Below, piece after piece: positions 21,519 to 32,400 of a DNA stretch of 39,504 bases. Numbering within the stretch: the stretch's first letter is position 1; each line of letters starts with the position of its first letter. The DNA comes from Spongospora subterranea f. sp. subterranea (lineage: Eukaryota > Endomyxa: Phytomyxea > Phytomyxea > Plasmodiophorida). Position numbers and translations under genes: made by a program. The stretch lies in NCBI GenBank assembly GCA_049724395.1, contig JAUGWO010000324.1:1-39504 (forward strand), written 5' to 3'. The notes under the pieces were generated by a model. It was not told the origin of the DNA. It saw nothing but the letters and a program-made list of their open reading frames with translations, and ran no database searches.

Positions 21519-22759
21519 ATGGAGTTGATGAGTCATATGGGCCATGATGCGGCTCATTATCTCAACGATATTGGTCTGGTTTACGATCTGGTTCAGAGCG
21601 CGGTCGTGTTCGACGACCAGACCAGGGAGCCGATCGGGCGGTTGGAGATGGCCTTCGCCACCCACGATCTGTGGGGATGTCTTCCGCCCTCGAACCCGGG
21701 TCCTGTACGATAGTCGAAAGGCCAACACGGTCCACGATATTGGCGGCTATCAGAGCACGTTGGTGATCGAGGAGCTGTCGCCATCGCTGACCATGTTCGG
21801 CGAGGAATGCGACGCCAAGGTCGGAATGTACCGGAAGATATTGGACGATGGCGTGTTCATCAACAGACCATGGGACTTGGGTCAATGTGGGAACCGAGTC
21901 GTTTGTCCCCATATTTTAAAGAGAGAACCCAAAACCGATCAGGTAAATCAGCTTCATCACCCAATTGGGCTCGTCGAGTTTCTTTTTGTGAATTTTCCTT
22001 TGTTGTTTTTTTTACATTCTTCTCATGAATGTGTGAGTAACGTTCTCGACCATACACCTAATCTCTCGCACGTTATCTTAACGCTAATCAGCAGACCACA
22101 TAATTATTGCCAAATAATGTCCCAAACCGTCAATGCGCTCGCAATGTCAGTTTTTGGCGAATCGCCAGGTTCATGATAGACCATAACATTGAATGTGTTT
22201 CGAACGCTTTGTCGACATGAACAATCAACAGCGCGTTGTTTTGATTTCGGTCTGATCTGGGTTTTACAGCCAATCCATGTGGTCTTGATTGTGGCCGACT
22301 CGTCTGGCCGGGGCGATGTCGATAGCGAAGATTTTCACCATCAATACGACGTGCGCCAGCCGAAATCGGCCTTGATCGGCGAATACATGCGCCGCAGCCT
22401 GCCGGACGCTATTCGGTTCACGATCGTGCTGGTGTCGGTCGACATGCAGTACGAGTTCGTCAAGGCGCTGCTGTTTCGGTCGGCGTGCAAATCGGTGTTG
22501 CGGTTCGTGGGCGATCGGCATCGATTATGTGTGGACGAGGCCAGTGTGCAGTTCGTCAATATTCCTCATCACAGCTGTAGAGATAAACCAACACATAACT
22601 AACTTTAGACACAACGATGATGTATCGCCATGGCCGATTGTGTTCACGTTTCAGGCCATCTGTGGGTTGGTGATACGTTACCGAGCAACCGGAGAGGGGG
22701 TGGCAACGGTTCCAGGAACGATATTTCCGGATCCAGTTGAACGCGCTGTCCGAGTTTAA
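21519..22759 (+). CDS. Unidentified three-exon gene
   Basis: Probable gene of unknown function. Exon 1 runs 21519-21942 and contains HYLNDIGLVYDLVQSAVVF and, further on, YDSRKANTVHDIGGYQSTL and LVIEELSPSLTMFGEECDA. The frame changes inside the GGGG at 21673-21676; with one G fewer it is continuous (DLWDVFRPRTRVLYDSRK), which suggests a base-calling error. Exon 2 starts at 22270 after a 327-bp GT-AG intron (PIHVVLIVADSSGRGDVDS) and continues through RRSLPDAIRFTIVLVSVDM. Exon 3 starts at 22655 (AICGLVIRYRATGEGV) after TTTCAG and ends at TAA 22757-22759. The second donor is uncertain, about 22540-22553. No signal peptide or membrane segment is seen. It converges with the PARP gene. Confidence 0.55.
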
Positions 22760-23138
22760 AGCTTGTTCCCATCGGGTTTATCGCGTTCGTCGTTCAACTA
22801 AAATCGTTGCCAGAACCTTTTCTCGTCGGCCTGTCGAACCATATCAGAACTAGGACCGGATCGCCCCAAACCGCCATTTAAAACCGGACTTTCATGACGA
22901 GACGCCCCATCAGATTATCTTTGACACCTTCTAGAAAAGTGGTCACGAACCCAGTGATAATAGTTCATATCGATGATTTTGTTTGATTTATTATTTGAAT
23001 TGATCAAGAACGGGGAAAGAGTTCCTCGGGTTCGTGTGTTGCCGATGTCCAAAGCCCATCCTGTATTTATTGTTTTTCACTATCGAACTTGTGAACAAGT
23101 CCCCCAAAATATCTAGACAGAGAGCACCAAAGTCCCCA
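22760..23138. other. Convergent intergenic region
   Basis: It lies between the 3' ends of the unidentified plus-strand gene and the minus-strand PARP gene. I see no further gene. Confidence 0.4.
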
Positions 23139-24849
23139 TCAATGGCTCCAAGCCATGATCGGAGATTTCCGATCGGGAACATGTTCCAGGTGACGGGAGC
23201 GGCGGGCTGCGATGCTGGACAAGAACCTCTCGTCGACGATCACCTCTTTATGGAACGTCAGCGCCATCTCTTCGAACATGAACAAATATCGTGTCACAAT
23301 CCGTTCTTCTTGTGGAACAACCCTATGTACTTAAAATCTCAGAACATCGTTCGCGACAAACTGTCGTCATTTTCATGTAGAAATGAGTTGTTGGAAAATG
23401 AGATCAAAAAACCGAAACTTTGTGGCATTAGAATAGGGGGGTGTGGGAGAATTACCAGCAGAAGGTAGGGCGTTGTAAGTGACCAACGTCGGCCAATTCG
23501 CAAAGCGCTAACAGCACCCAGCTCTTCCCGTATATGGAGTTACTCCAACCTGGAGCCGACGATGGTGTTGGAGCCGCATAGTATCTCGATGTCACCATGC
23601 TGTATCAAAAGGCAAACCAGGCTCAGTCACGACTTTCGACCACAATCGTTTCAAAACCCGATAATGGCAGTTGAATCAAAAAATTCACTTTCCGATGGTT
23701 AAAATGCTGAGACCTGAACTAGAGAAACCGATATCGAACGCTGATCTGTAATAGTATACGGATTCAATCAAACGAACAAACGGCAACTTTTTACGAGAAG
23801 AAAGAAATTCGAAAAGAAGTTACCTTGGCGCTAGGAAAACACCAGGGAAAACACCCCTAGTTAAAGGTTTGGTGTGTTTTCTCATATCCTTTAGCCCTAA
23901 GATATAGAGAGGATGATGTCATGGTCGGGCAATCGCTCATATATTCCTGATATATTCCACCAACCTTGGCGTATGATCGAGTGCCAATTACCTCGCGGGG
24001 ATCCATGGAACGCGTACTGGAATACATGGCCATGTAGAGAGTTCGCACGCCGCACGCTATCCTGAAATCGCGCCTCCTTGTCCGGGTGCGATTTCATCAG
24101 CACGAACTGCAGTGCGGGGTCAGTGAGTGGCGGAGTATTCACGGACTCTGCGAACTGACCTGGTGGCTGGCGTTGATCTGACGGAAACATTCCGAGTCGT
24201 GCAGCATGCGAATCTCGCCCTTGTGCGACGTGATGATCCTGATGACTAGGTGTTGACCAAGAGTGGAAATGATAGGGAACGGTGCAGTTTACCATTGCAG
24301 AATGTGAGGCAGTAGCGGATCGAGCTGAAGTAGGGTATCGTACAGCGCCATCTCTCTCGCCAGGTCCACCATCATTCTGACTGTCGGGCACAGTCGATCG
24401 AGAACATCCGCTATACGATGATCACTCTGTTTTTATATATGGGGGGTAGGTTAAGGCACCATGAAATTGTGGGCGGAAATGAAGCTGATTCCTCACCTGC
24501 ATCACCGATGGGCTGCTGAAGAAATCCGAGTTGATATAGAGCTCAGGGAAGAACCCCGATAGACGATTCAACTAAATAATTTGCAAAAGGAAACAGCGGT
24601 AAGTCGCAGACGTCTGGCGTTTTAACCACTGGGGCGTTGTACCTTGGCGGCTGCGACACACATCGAAATGAGCAGATCGCAGATTTCGGGACTCGACATC
24701 AATGCACTCTCAAAATGTTGCCCTAAATTGCAGCAAAAATATGGGCAATCTGTAATGGGTTTGGTGGCGACATGTTCAACCATTGTTGGAAAGTTTGGAA
24801 ATTTTAAAATTCGCAATAAAGAAATTCTATCGAAGTATAAAATCGCCAA
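23139..24849 (-). CDS. PARP6/PARP8-like ADP-ribosyltransferase, about 345 aa
   Basis: Eight exons on the minus strand, all GT-AG: 24849-24643, 24571-24497, 24426-24293, 24238-24160, 24106-23965, 23896-23824, 23599-23456, 23322-23139. They sum to 1038 nt, open to TGA. The order matches the C-terminal half of PARP6/8: PEICDLLISMCVAAAK, QLDPLLPHILQWIITSHKG, INASHQFVLMKSHPDKEAR, the donor-site FQYAFHGSPRGNWHSIIRQG with the conserved histidine, TRGVFPGVFLAPS, KSWVLLALCELADVG and EERIVTRYLFMFEEM. Members of this family add single ADP-ribose units to proteins. The second conserved aromatic, tyrosine in the usual GxGIYLS strand, is phenylalanine (GVFLA), and the preceding AYGKG is altered, so activity may differ. 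The large N-terminal region of animal PARP6/8 is absent. The start at 24849 is the first ATG of an open exon; a second ATG 22 codons in is possible. Confidence 0.85.
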
Positions 24850-24950
24850 ATAAAATACTCAATGCTATAAAATATAAACCCATTGGCGGAAGGTTGTAGA
24901 GCACAACTTGACCAAGTGAGTGTGTGTGTGTGTTTGTCGGCAAATCGATG

Positions 24951-25531
24951 CGGAATATTACTGAATTGTTCTGGCGAATTCGGGTGTTTACAAGTTGGGA
25001 CGCGCCAGGATTGGGCATTTACAGCATGGTGGGGAATTGGCTGATGACGACTTTCCGCGGTGTCGACGCCTTCGAGGCATTTGCTACCAACCCCCTTGTT
25101 ACGCTGGACGTTCAAATGCCAGATCGGTGACGGTATTCGAATCGGAAAGGAAGTTCGTCCGATTCTGGTCTCCGAAAGAAATCAGTAAATATGGTCGGTA
25201 GATCAACCCCGTTTACCGTCACCGTTTCATTGACGTTCCGTCAGTATTTTCCGCCTGCGACGATCCGATCCACAGTCTGTTCCACAACCGGTATTTAATC
25301 AACCACCGGGAGCCCAACTCAGGCGACCGTGTCGTGATGGTGCCAGGGGCCGATGGGCGCCAGCTGTGATTGGCCGATTTCGAGGGGCAAACAGGGAAGA
25401 CGTTATGACGATAGGGAATACCTTTTCAACAAACTATGGGATAAGCGCGTCGTGTGGTCTCATATATCATCAACGGCAACGAGCTGTTTATCCCTTGTTT
25501 ATTCTGGCCACAGTTGTAATGGCGAAAAGGG
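24951..25531 (+). CDS. Possible unidentified plus-strand gene
   Basis: Several coding-like pieces lie head to head with the PARP gene: YSMVGNWLMTTFRGVDAFE (about 25018-25074), TVFESERKFVRFWSPKEISK (25133-25192), then FHNRYLINHREPNSGDRVV (about 25282-25338) ending VPGADGRQ, and RRVVSYIINGNELFIPCLF up to a TAA near 25520. They are in different frames and would need introns, of which GT-AG candidates exist (acceptor GTTCCGTCAG before 25241), or one frame correction near 25128. No family recognised. The exon set is a guess. Confidence 0.3.
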
Positions 25532-26435
25532 CTGAAGTGAATCAGGGCGAAACTGCATGAACAGATGATAGGATGACGGTCGTGTTGATAAGACAGAGAT
25601 CATGGGCGAGTCAAGTTAGCGCCGCCTCGATGATTACGAGTTGGACAATCATCTGACTGTTCCCCAAACTGGGCTATATTCATTATTCCATATTGCGAGC
25701 TGGTATGCGGTAGTTATAATTGCTCATCGTATTCCTTTAATCTCACACTAAGTTCGTCAATGCGCTCCTTGGTCTCCAAGCCTCTAAAATAGCTGGCAAG
25801 TATGAAATTCGACGAATGCTCTCCAGCCACAAGTAAATACACCGACACGCCCAACTCCGATTGCTAATTCCAGAGACATGGTCACACGAGAGCAGCATCA
25901 TATTGCCGTAATTACTGTATGCGATGAATGGACTAGGACGGATAGAAAGGGAATCCACGCCATGTAGTTTCAATTCAAAAACACAGTTGCATCGATTTGA
26001 TTGTGTTCTAATGTACCTGATTTTATATAACTGCTGCTATTGCTCGGGACAGAATAGAACCAGATCACGTATCTATCTATTTTTGTATGATGTTGGTTCG
26101 CTTTGACAGAATGATGATGCCGTTGAAGGCCTCCTCCTACTGTCTCGCCCATACTGCGCAACACCACCAATGTCCCCCGGAAACCGAACAGACAATATCC
26201 CATGGGCATCCAACCTGCCTTGCAAGGGTCAATAGCCCCTGGCTCGTACCTTTGATTGCTGAATCGCCAGCGATATCGTTTGTGATAAAATCCGAACACA
26301 TTATGTTCAAGATATTCCAGATAAGAAACGTTATGGACAGATCACAGCAGTAACGAATGTTAGGCTGCGCGACCGTGAAACAAGAGTCAACAGCTTCTGG
26401 GCGACTCAAACACAAAACCAGAGTCGGACAGGATC
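25532..26435. other. Intergenic, no supported gene
   Basis: Frames of 76-109 codons occur on the minus strand (25743-26415), some with hydrophobic runs such as TFLIWNILNIMC. They overlap one another, carry no recognisable domain and could not be joined into a family match. The right end is the presumed promoter of the bestrophin gene. Confidence 0.4.
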
Positions 26436-27772
26436 ATGGCGCATCGCGACCGTGCCACACATTACTGGCACGCAAGCATCTTGCCTGATATCGCACCGGA
26501 AATCGCTTGCTACATTATGGTGGCGATTGTTGCTTGCACGCTGAACGAGATCGGGCACCCGATCGTTGCGCCAACACCGTTTTTTACGGCCGTATCGATC
26601 GTCGTTGCGTTCCTGCTTGTGTTTCGAACCAATACCGCCTATGATCGGTTTTGGGATGGCCGGCGGCAATGGTCCACAATGACGACGGCTGTTCGGAACT
26701 TCGCCAGGGTTATCATGTGTGAATTAACCTGTGATGGTCGCCCAGCGGCGCTCCAAACCCTCCTCCAACTTCTCTGCGCCATCAAGGACTATCTTCGCTA
26801 TGAATCACAAAGTGGTCGACGGCAAAAGGAGAACGCCCTTGGGCGCTTTCTCACAGTCCCGAAAAGTCGCGCCAACACGATGATTGATATATCAACAATG
26901 GGAGCAGACGTGCTTCAACCCAATCTGGTTGCGGAATTGCCAACACACGCTGCCCTTCCACTCCAACTCATGGCCGTTCTGCAAATGTTCGTGGACGATC
27001 AACGCCGTCACTCGCTGCTTGACACCGCTCAGTTGAACTTCCTGACAACGCAAATCTCGTCCGTCAATGATGCATATTGCCAATGCCAACGCATTCTCAG
27101 GACACCGGTCCCAGCGGCTTATGAGATCCATTTGCAGCATATCATATGTATATATCTCATTGTGTCAGTTCTCCCACATTTTCACGGGCTCACACATTCC
27201 CCATGTTCTGGTTTTGTGCTCATTTTCAAATTTCATCGTGATCTTATTAAGATGTGGGTTTTCTGTAACGATTTCATATGATGTCAACTTGAAAATTATG
27301 GCGTTTGTGTCCTGTATTTTGACAGGGGTAAGCTTCGGTTAATTATGGTCTGATACGTCGCTGATGAACGTTCCAGTACATTGCGTTATGAGGTTCTACT
27401 GCTTATTTTTGCTTTCTTTTTCGGGGCCAACTTTCAGATTACCGGGTCGATGCAAACTCATTTCTGATATTGGGATTTCATGTCAGATTTCCTTTTACAG
27501 CTGTGCAGTCTAGCGGATGGTACACGGTTCCGATGTCGGCGCTTGTTTATTTTGTGATTCTGGGGGTGAAGGCAATTGGGAAAGAAATCGAAAACCCGTT
27601 CGGAACTGACTACAACGATCTGCCGCTGGAGCGATTCTGCGAGAACATTGCGCAGGAATTTCAGCTCTACGATCAGCACCGGATTCAAGTGAGTGATCGA
27701 AAATCATATATCGTTGCCGAGCCGTCTCCTGAACCTCCAGAGCCAGACCATTTTGGTAATCAGCAAAAATAG
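26436..27772 (+). CDS. Bestrophin-family anion channel, 337 aa
   Basis: Member of the bestrophin/UPF0187 family of homopentameric membrane anion (chloride) channels. Exons 26436-27163 and 27487-27772, joined by a 323-bp GT-AG intron in phase 2 that restores ICIYLIV/FPFTAVQSSGWYTVP. Landmarks: N-terminal hydrophobic helices (ACYIMVAIVACTL and FFTAVSIVVAFLLVF), then the signature RTNTAYDRFWDGRRQW. The second membrane region follows (ILRTPVPAAYEIHLQHIICI), then VPMSALVYFVILGVKAIGKE and the hallmark IENPFGTDYNDLPLERFC. The length is typical of the bacterial/protist type rather than the long animal bestrophins. The C-terminal tail ends EPSPEPPEPDHFGNQQK. The ATG at 26436 lies just ahead of the first conserved region. 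Confidence 0.9.
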
Positions 27773-28193
27773 GATCAACAAATATATACTGTTTAACTAA
27801 ACATTGAGCTAATTTATAAGAAAAGGAAAAAAAAATTGCATTTACCAAGAAAACTGGTTCGCCCGACAAATGCAGGTCTACTGATCAGCGAATTCGTAAT
27901 GTTACAACTGTAGATCGTACGAATACAGAGGCAGGAAATATTAGAAAATAACGTGTTGGTATCGATATATTTGTATCATTTCGCAATTCAAATGGTGTTT
28001 GAAAGTTACGATGACGAGCTCAGCTGCGATGCCTTGACGGTGTCCGGAACGTCCTCACCACGAACGACGATTCCGTACTTAGCCTGGCGACACAATCGAT
28101 TAATAATGTGTAAAGAACAAGATAAAATCAGCGCGAAAACAGTGGAAATTCATTGTTGATTAAAGTGTATAAACCCGTTTGTAGAGTAGAAAA
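27773..28193. other. Convergent intergenic region
   Basis: It lies between the 3' ends of the bestrophin and prefoldin genes. AT-rich, no further gene seen. Confidence 0.4.
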
Positions 28194-28923
28194 TTATAGT
28201 ACTTTGAACGCATTAAGTTCCTCTTCTTTTTCTTTAAGTTTAGCATTCAGAGTGCTCATCACTTCGCCAATCTATAATCAAAATAGTGAAATTAGTTCAC
28301 CACAGCCAAATATTCACGGAAAAGGGGTAGCTAGCTGCATTTGCATACAAATATGAAAGCACAAAAAATAATAAACAATATAAAAAAATGAGCTGTTACT
28401 CTGGTATTATTGTTGTCGACAGACGGCAGAACTTCACCTACTGTCCTACGAACCAAAACGTTGTTCACCAGGCGATAACATTCTCGCTCAGGCTCCAGTT
28501 TCGATAAAGTCTTGATTACCAATCTGCAAAACGGTGGCGTTATTAATCGACATCTGAGGCGTAGCATCAAAGTAGCAAATAAAAAAGGATCCATAGATAC
28601 CTTGACCAAATTTGATTAAAATGTATATTGTAGAGTTGGAAACAGAAACTCAATTTTTTCGAACAAATGCTAAACGTAGCAAAACTGGCAAAATATAGAG
28701 TTAGCAAAGACTGCAACAAATATGAAGCGAAACTCAGATATGATGGTCATATATGAGGTGGAAACAATCGAGCACACGAGTGAGTAATTACTCGTGCTCT
28801 AGACGATCTCCGTCTAGTTCCTGCATCTTCTGAAAAATCGCCAGACAGCTCCCGCCGCCTGTCCTCGAATTCCCCGACGATCAAATCCGGGGTCTTGCCA
28901 GCCTGATCTGCTACCACACTCAT
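28194..28923 (-). CDS. PFDN2: Prefoldin subunit 2, 110 aa
   Basis: Beta-type subunit of the cytosolic prefoldin hexamer, which passes unfolded actin and tubulin to the chaperonin CCT. Exons: 28923-28792, 28523-28400, 28271-28194. Family landmarks in order: IVGEFEDRRRELS, AIFQKMQELDGDRLEHE, LVIKTLSKLEPERECYRLV, NNVLVRRTVGEVLPSVDNN, and the C-terminal helix MSTLNAKLKEKEEELNAF. Two coiled-coil helices flank a beta hairpin, as in all beta prefoldins. The length matches the family's usual 110-155 aa. One extra G in the GG at plus 28841-28842 breaks exon 1; without it the frame runs straight into the conserved sequence. As this is a conserved core-chaperone gene, a consensus error is the simplest explanation. 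Confidence 0.88.
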
Positions 28924-29782
28924 CTCAATTTAATGTGGTCCGGATATCCAAAGAGATGTCAGCGCAAGTTGGGGACGATCTCCAATTCAGAATGGCATGT
29001 GTATACGATAAATGCGTACTGCATATCCGCTAAATGCGCCGTCGCAACAAGTCGCCAATGTCATCAATGCGGCCAAATGTCGATGTTAATGGGCTTTTAC
29101 AGTACTCAGGGAACCCGGCGACTTCTCATGTATCCTGAATGTGCATTAGCAGACTAATGCATGCCCCTGAAAGTATTGGAAACTTGATAGAGATCGTGTA
29201 CGGTAATCATTGTGTTGCTTTGACACATCACCAAGTATCGCCGATCACATCACAGGTTCGTTTTCCTAAACTCAGTTGAAATCTGGATGTGACAGGTAAA
29301 ACCGCTTTGGTTCCCGTTTATTTTTTCTCCTGCTCCGAGAAAAGCATCATACTGTCAGTGATGACAATGTTGGCACGCTGCAGTTTTTATAATTAGCAAT
29401 ACCAAATATGGACTGATTCCACAACTGAAGCCTAGCACGGTGCGTCTGAGAGTCGTATTGGTTTCGAATACATTATGACCATTAGGTAAAGGGTTTCGCT
29501 TCGAATGTCCCTAAAGTTTATACCTTGAGCTCGTCCAGATGCCGCAATCTTGGCAAGTAGATGACGGGTAAATGAAGACATACGAAACGCACTTCAAACC
29601 AGCAATGTTGCAGTTTCTCTCTTCTATCTAACGGAGAATGGGAGCAGCCCGATACATATCGGTCTGGTTAAGAGGGCAAAACACTTTAAACAGACGGTAA
29701 AATTTACTGGAAAATAGATTGGAAACAGTGGAATTTAGTAGAGACATTGAGACAGTTTTGTGAAGTTTGAAAAGAAACAATA
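28924..29782. other. Intergenic, no supported gene
   Basis: A 74-codon plus-strand frame (28933-29157) has no domain. The rest is AT-rich with no gene-like signals on either strand. Confidence 0.45.
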
Positions 29783-30945
29783 TCAACGTGATTTAAGTTT
29801 CGGTGATCGAACAGTGCAGATGAAAAGCGTTCCAACAGCAACCAGCGGAAATACAATCGGGTGATGGAGAGGATCCGCAACGATCTTGCTAATACCGACA
29901 GACATGGCGAAGAAGACCGACAGAGTTCCCACTAGCAGGAGCAATGCTGTAACCGGCCGACTATAGTTGTAGTTCAAGAAAAAGTAGAAGAACACCCCTG
30001 CAGAAACGTAGGTCAAATTCCCATGTCAACGATGCACATAGCTCAAAACTCAACACAAAGCTGCAATGATGAGGAAACGATATTCAGAGGTTAAACTCAA
30101 GAGCATACTTGACAAATACCCCATTTAGGGAAATTTGCGATTTACATCGATACACTGGAACGAAATGTGGCAAAATGTTCACCACGACATGGTGAGAAAC
30201 TGTTTTAACTTCGAAATGTGTAGGGCTAACAAGCAGATGGATGATGTTATGAAGCCATACCAGTTTTCTGAGCTAATATCCATGAAAACACTACATAGAT
30301 GATTCCATAGAGAATAGCGAAAGGTAAATGAGCGATATTGACCACGGTCTTGTTGACAAGAAGTTCGAAGACGATCATGACAACGTTCGCATTGTGCATC
30401 AGCAGCGCAGGAAGTGTGAAAAACGACGAAGGGTCAGCGCCAACGCGTATTGATGATGGAATCAGGACGAACGTTACAACTGTCGTGACTAGCAGCGCAA
30501 GACTGAGAGCGGCTTCAAATGCCACTAGCGTACACGTTACTGCTGAAGGATGGGTTATAAGACCTGTTTGAAGAGACAGTATGCCGGCAAAGTAAGCTCC
30601 CTGTAAACACCACGACCAGGTTGTGAACGTGGCGAGACGTTGAAAACGGGTCATTTTGATAACAGTCATGGTGGTGTCGAGCTTATGAACATTGACGGAA
30701 ACGCCAGCGCTATCGAGTAATAGGAAGGCGACAGTGCCAAGGATGACGCAGAATGAGGCAGTACGACTGAGAAGTAGCGTTCTGGGAGAGACAATATCGG
30801 AGGTGGTTAGGGTTGTGATATCTACTGCATCCTCCAAATGAAAAGTTCGATTTAAACTATAAACACATAAACAGGTAACGGATGCGACAAACAAGATAAC
30901 TTTGTATAGCCCAGATTTCGTCGGCAGATGATTGATATTCGCCAT
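29783..30945 (-). CDS. Multi-pass membrane protein, 299 aa
   Basis: Two exons, 30945-30261 and 29997-29783, joined in phase 1 (QKTG/VFFYFFLNYNYS) by a 263-bp GT-AG intron. About seven to eight hydrophobic segments are visible: VILFVASVTCLCVYSL near the N-terminus, SFCVILGTVAFLLLD, WSWCLQGAYFAGILSL, FEAALSLALLVTTVVTFVL, VVMIVFELLVNK, LPFAILYGIIYVVFSWIL, VTALLLLVGTLSVFFAMSVG and a last one near IVFPLVAVGTLFIC. The WSWCLQGAYF, LLMHNANVV and LYGIIYVVFSW pattern recalls the FAR-17a/AIG1 and rolling-stone-like families, but I cannot place it firmly. Function unknown. A TATATAAA element lies about 50 bp upstream of the ATG. Confidence 0.8.
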
Positions 30946-30991
30946 ATGTCCTCAACAAAACCTTTGAGCTATAAGTGAGGTCCGTAGCCAC

Positions 30992-30999
30992 TTTATATA
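30992..30999 (-). promoter_or_regulatory. TATA box of the membrane-protein gene
   Basis: On the minus strand GTATATAAAG contains TATATAAA, 47 bp upstream of the ATG at 30945, the position expected for a short 5' leader. No other promoter element is evident. Confidence 0.5.
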
Positions 31000-31009
31000 C
31001 ACCGTAATG

Positions 31010-32400
31010 TACTTTGAACATTGTTAATATATCGGCACTCGACAGTGTACTTGGTGACGGTGTCTAGGTCCCATAATATACGAAACGACAGTAAATTGTA
31101 TAAAAGTGGAATCATCTCGCAATACTTCCCATACTTACCTTGAAGGTGCTCAGTGGCTCAGCCACACCAATGGTCGATCATTAAGGACCGTGAGCTATCC
31201 TGGAGCGGCCCACCATGCACGCGTTGTAACATACGTAGGGTGTCTGTGAAGGGATATGGCTTTGGCACATGCCAGGGTCGACTTCATAATTTATGAGTCG
31301 AGGGGCTCAGAGTTCGCTCTACCCCTGTCCAATACAATCAAAACGAACTCTTTTTTCTGAAAAATGTACCGAATCCGGAGATCGTGTGAGGTTTCACCAT
31401 CAGGTATGGAGATTATCAGGATGTTCTTTGGTTAAGAGCAAGGCTGTCGAAAACTTAGACAGTGGGCGTTGCATTTTTGCCTGCTTCTTCTAGTGACGGG
31501 AAGCGTACGAAAACGTGATCAACAAAAAATGATTCCGGTGTTGCCAGTGCATGCATGCTCGAGAAATTCTTTCGAGCTGATTGATGTACTCTGATTCTTG
31601 AAATGGGTGTGGTACAGTACTGCCCTCCACAGTATTCTACTCCTACGCTCAGTAAATCTTCTCGATAATTAATTTTTCTCTCTATCACTTTCTTGTCGCT
31701 TCCGTCCTTCGCCCTCAACCGGGGGACGTAGTGCAGTACAATGGGTTTGTTCTTTACATGGTTGACAGCCTTGGCCTTAGTTACCAATCCGACAGCTATT
31801 ACTGAAGGTAATTGCACACCCGGCTACAATTGAACAGCATTGAGTACAAGAAGAAGACGTTAACAAATGGACATGAACGCCCAGATATTGTTGAATATTG
31901 AAATTGGACCGATCTCAAACTACAAAGTTTACAGAACCAGTGGTATAATTCAGGTTCTTACGTTCATGTTCAACGCCTCTCATTGCTTCTCACAATTCGC
32001 AGAATCATGCTAAACCCCTTGATGGACGTGTTGCCTGAAGACCCAACCTTCGTTTTTGCCGACCGTTCCGAAAAGTTGCGCCCTGGAAGCTGGAATCCAT
32101 CAGGGGGTCCGGCTCGATGATTCTGCGGATTGCCAGAAGCAAAGTGAGGCGTTGAAACTCAACATTAAGCCATTTAAGATAGGGAAGGTTCAAATCATAA
32201 GAACGTGTGCATCAAAACCAATTTCACAGAAAACAGTTTGATGGCAATGGGGTTGTTTAAAGAGGAATTTGCCGAATCCTTTAGAACGAGACTCTGGCCA
32301 AATGCTGGGATAAGTCTTGAGAATACCCGCCTGATTCTGTCAATAAACCCGATTTTGATCCAGAAGCAGTGGTAATCAGGTCTGATAAGCTTCATTCAGT
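31010..32400. other. Region before the LTR element, no clear gene
   Basis: A 120-codon minus-strand frame (31455-31817; it includes KPIVLHYVPRLRAKDGSD and RKINYREDLLSVGVEYCGG) has coding-like composition but no family I recognise; it may be a gene fragment. The rest has only short frames. The rightmost part probably passes into decayed gag-region sequence of the LTR element. Confidence 0.35.

Noticed and set aside
23034-23468. 144-codon plus-strand ORF
   Set aside because: It is antisense to the last PARP exon, whose conserved C-terminus explains the sequence.
23897-24391. 164-codon minus-strand ORF as a protein by itself
   Set aside because: It reads through introns; only parts of it are in the PARP frame, and the spliced exons give a family match.
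26892-27140. Minus-strand ORF inside the bestrophin gene
   Set aside because: Antisense shadow of a clear plus-strand coding exon.
27067-27342. Hydrophobic ORF at the end of bestrophin exon 1
   Set aside because: It continues into the intron; splicing at 27164/27487 restores the family sequence.
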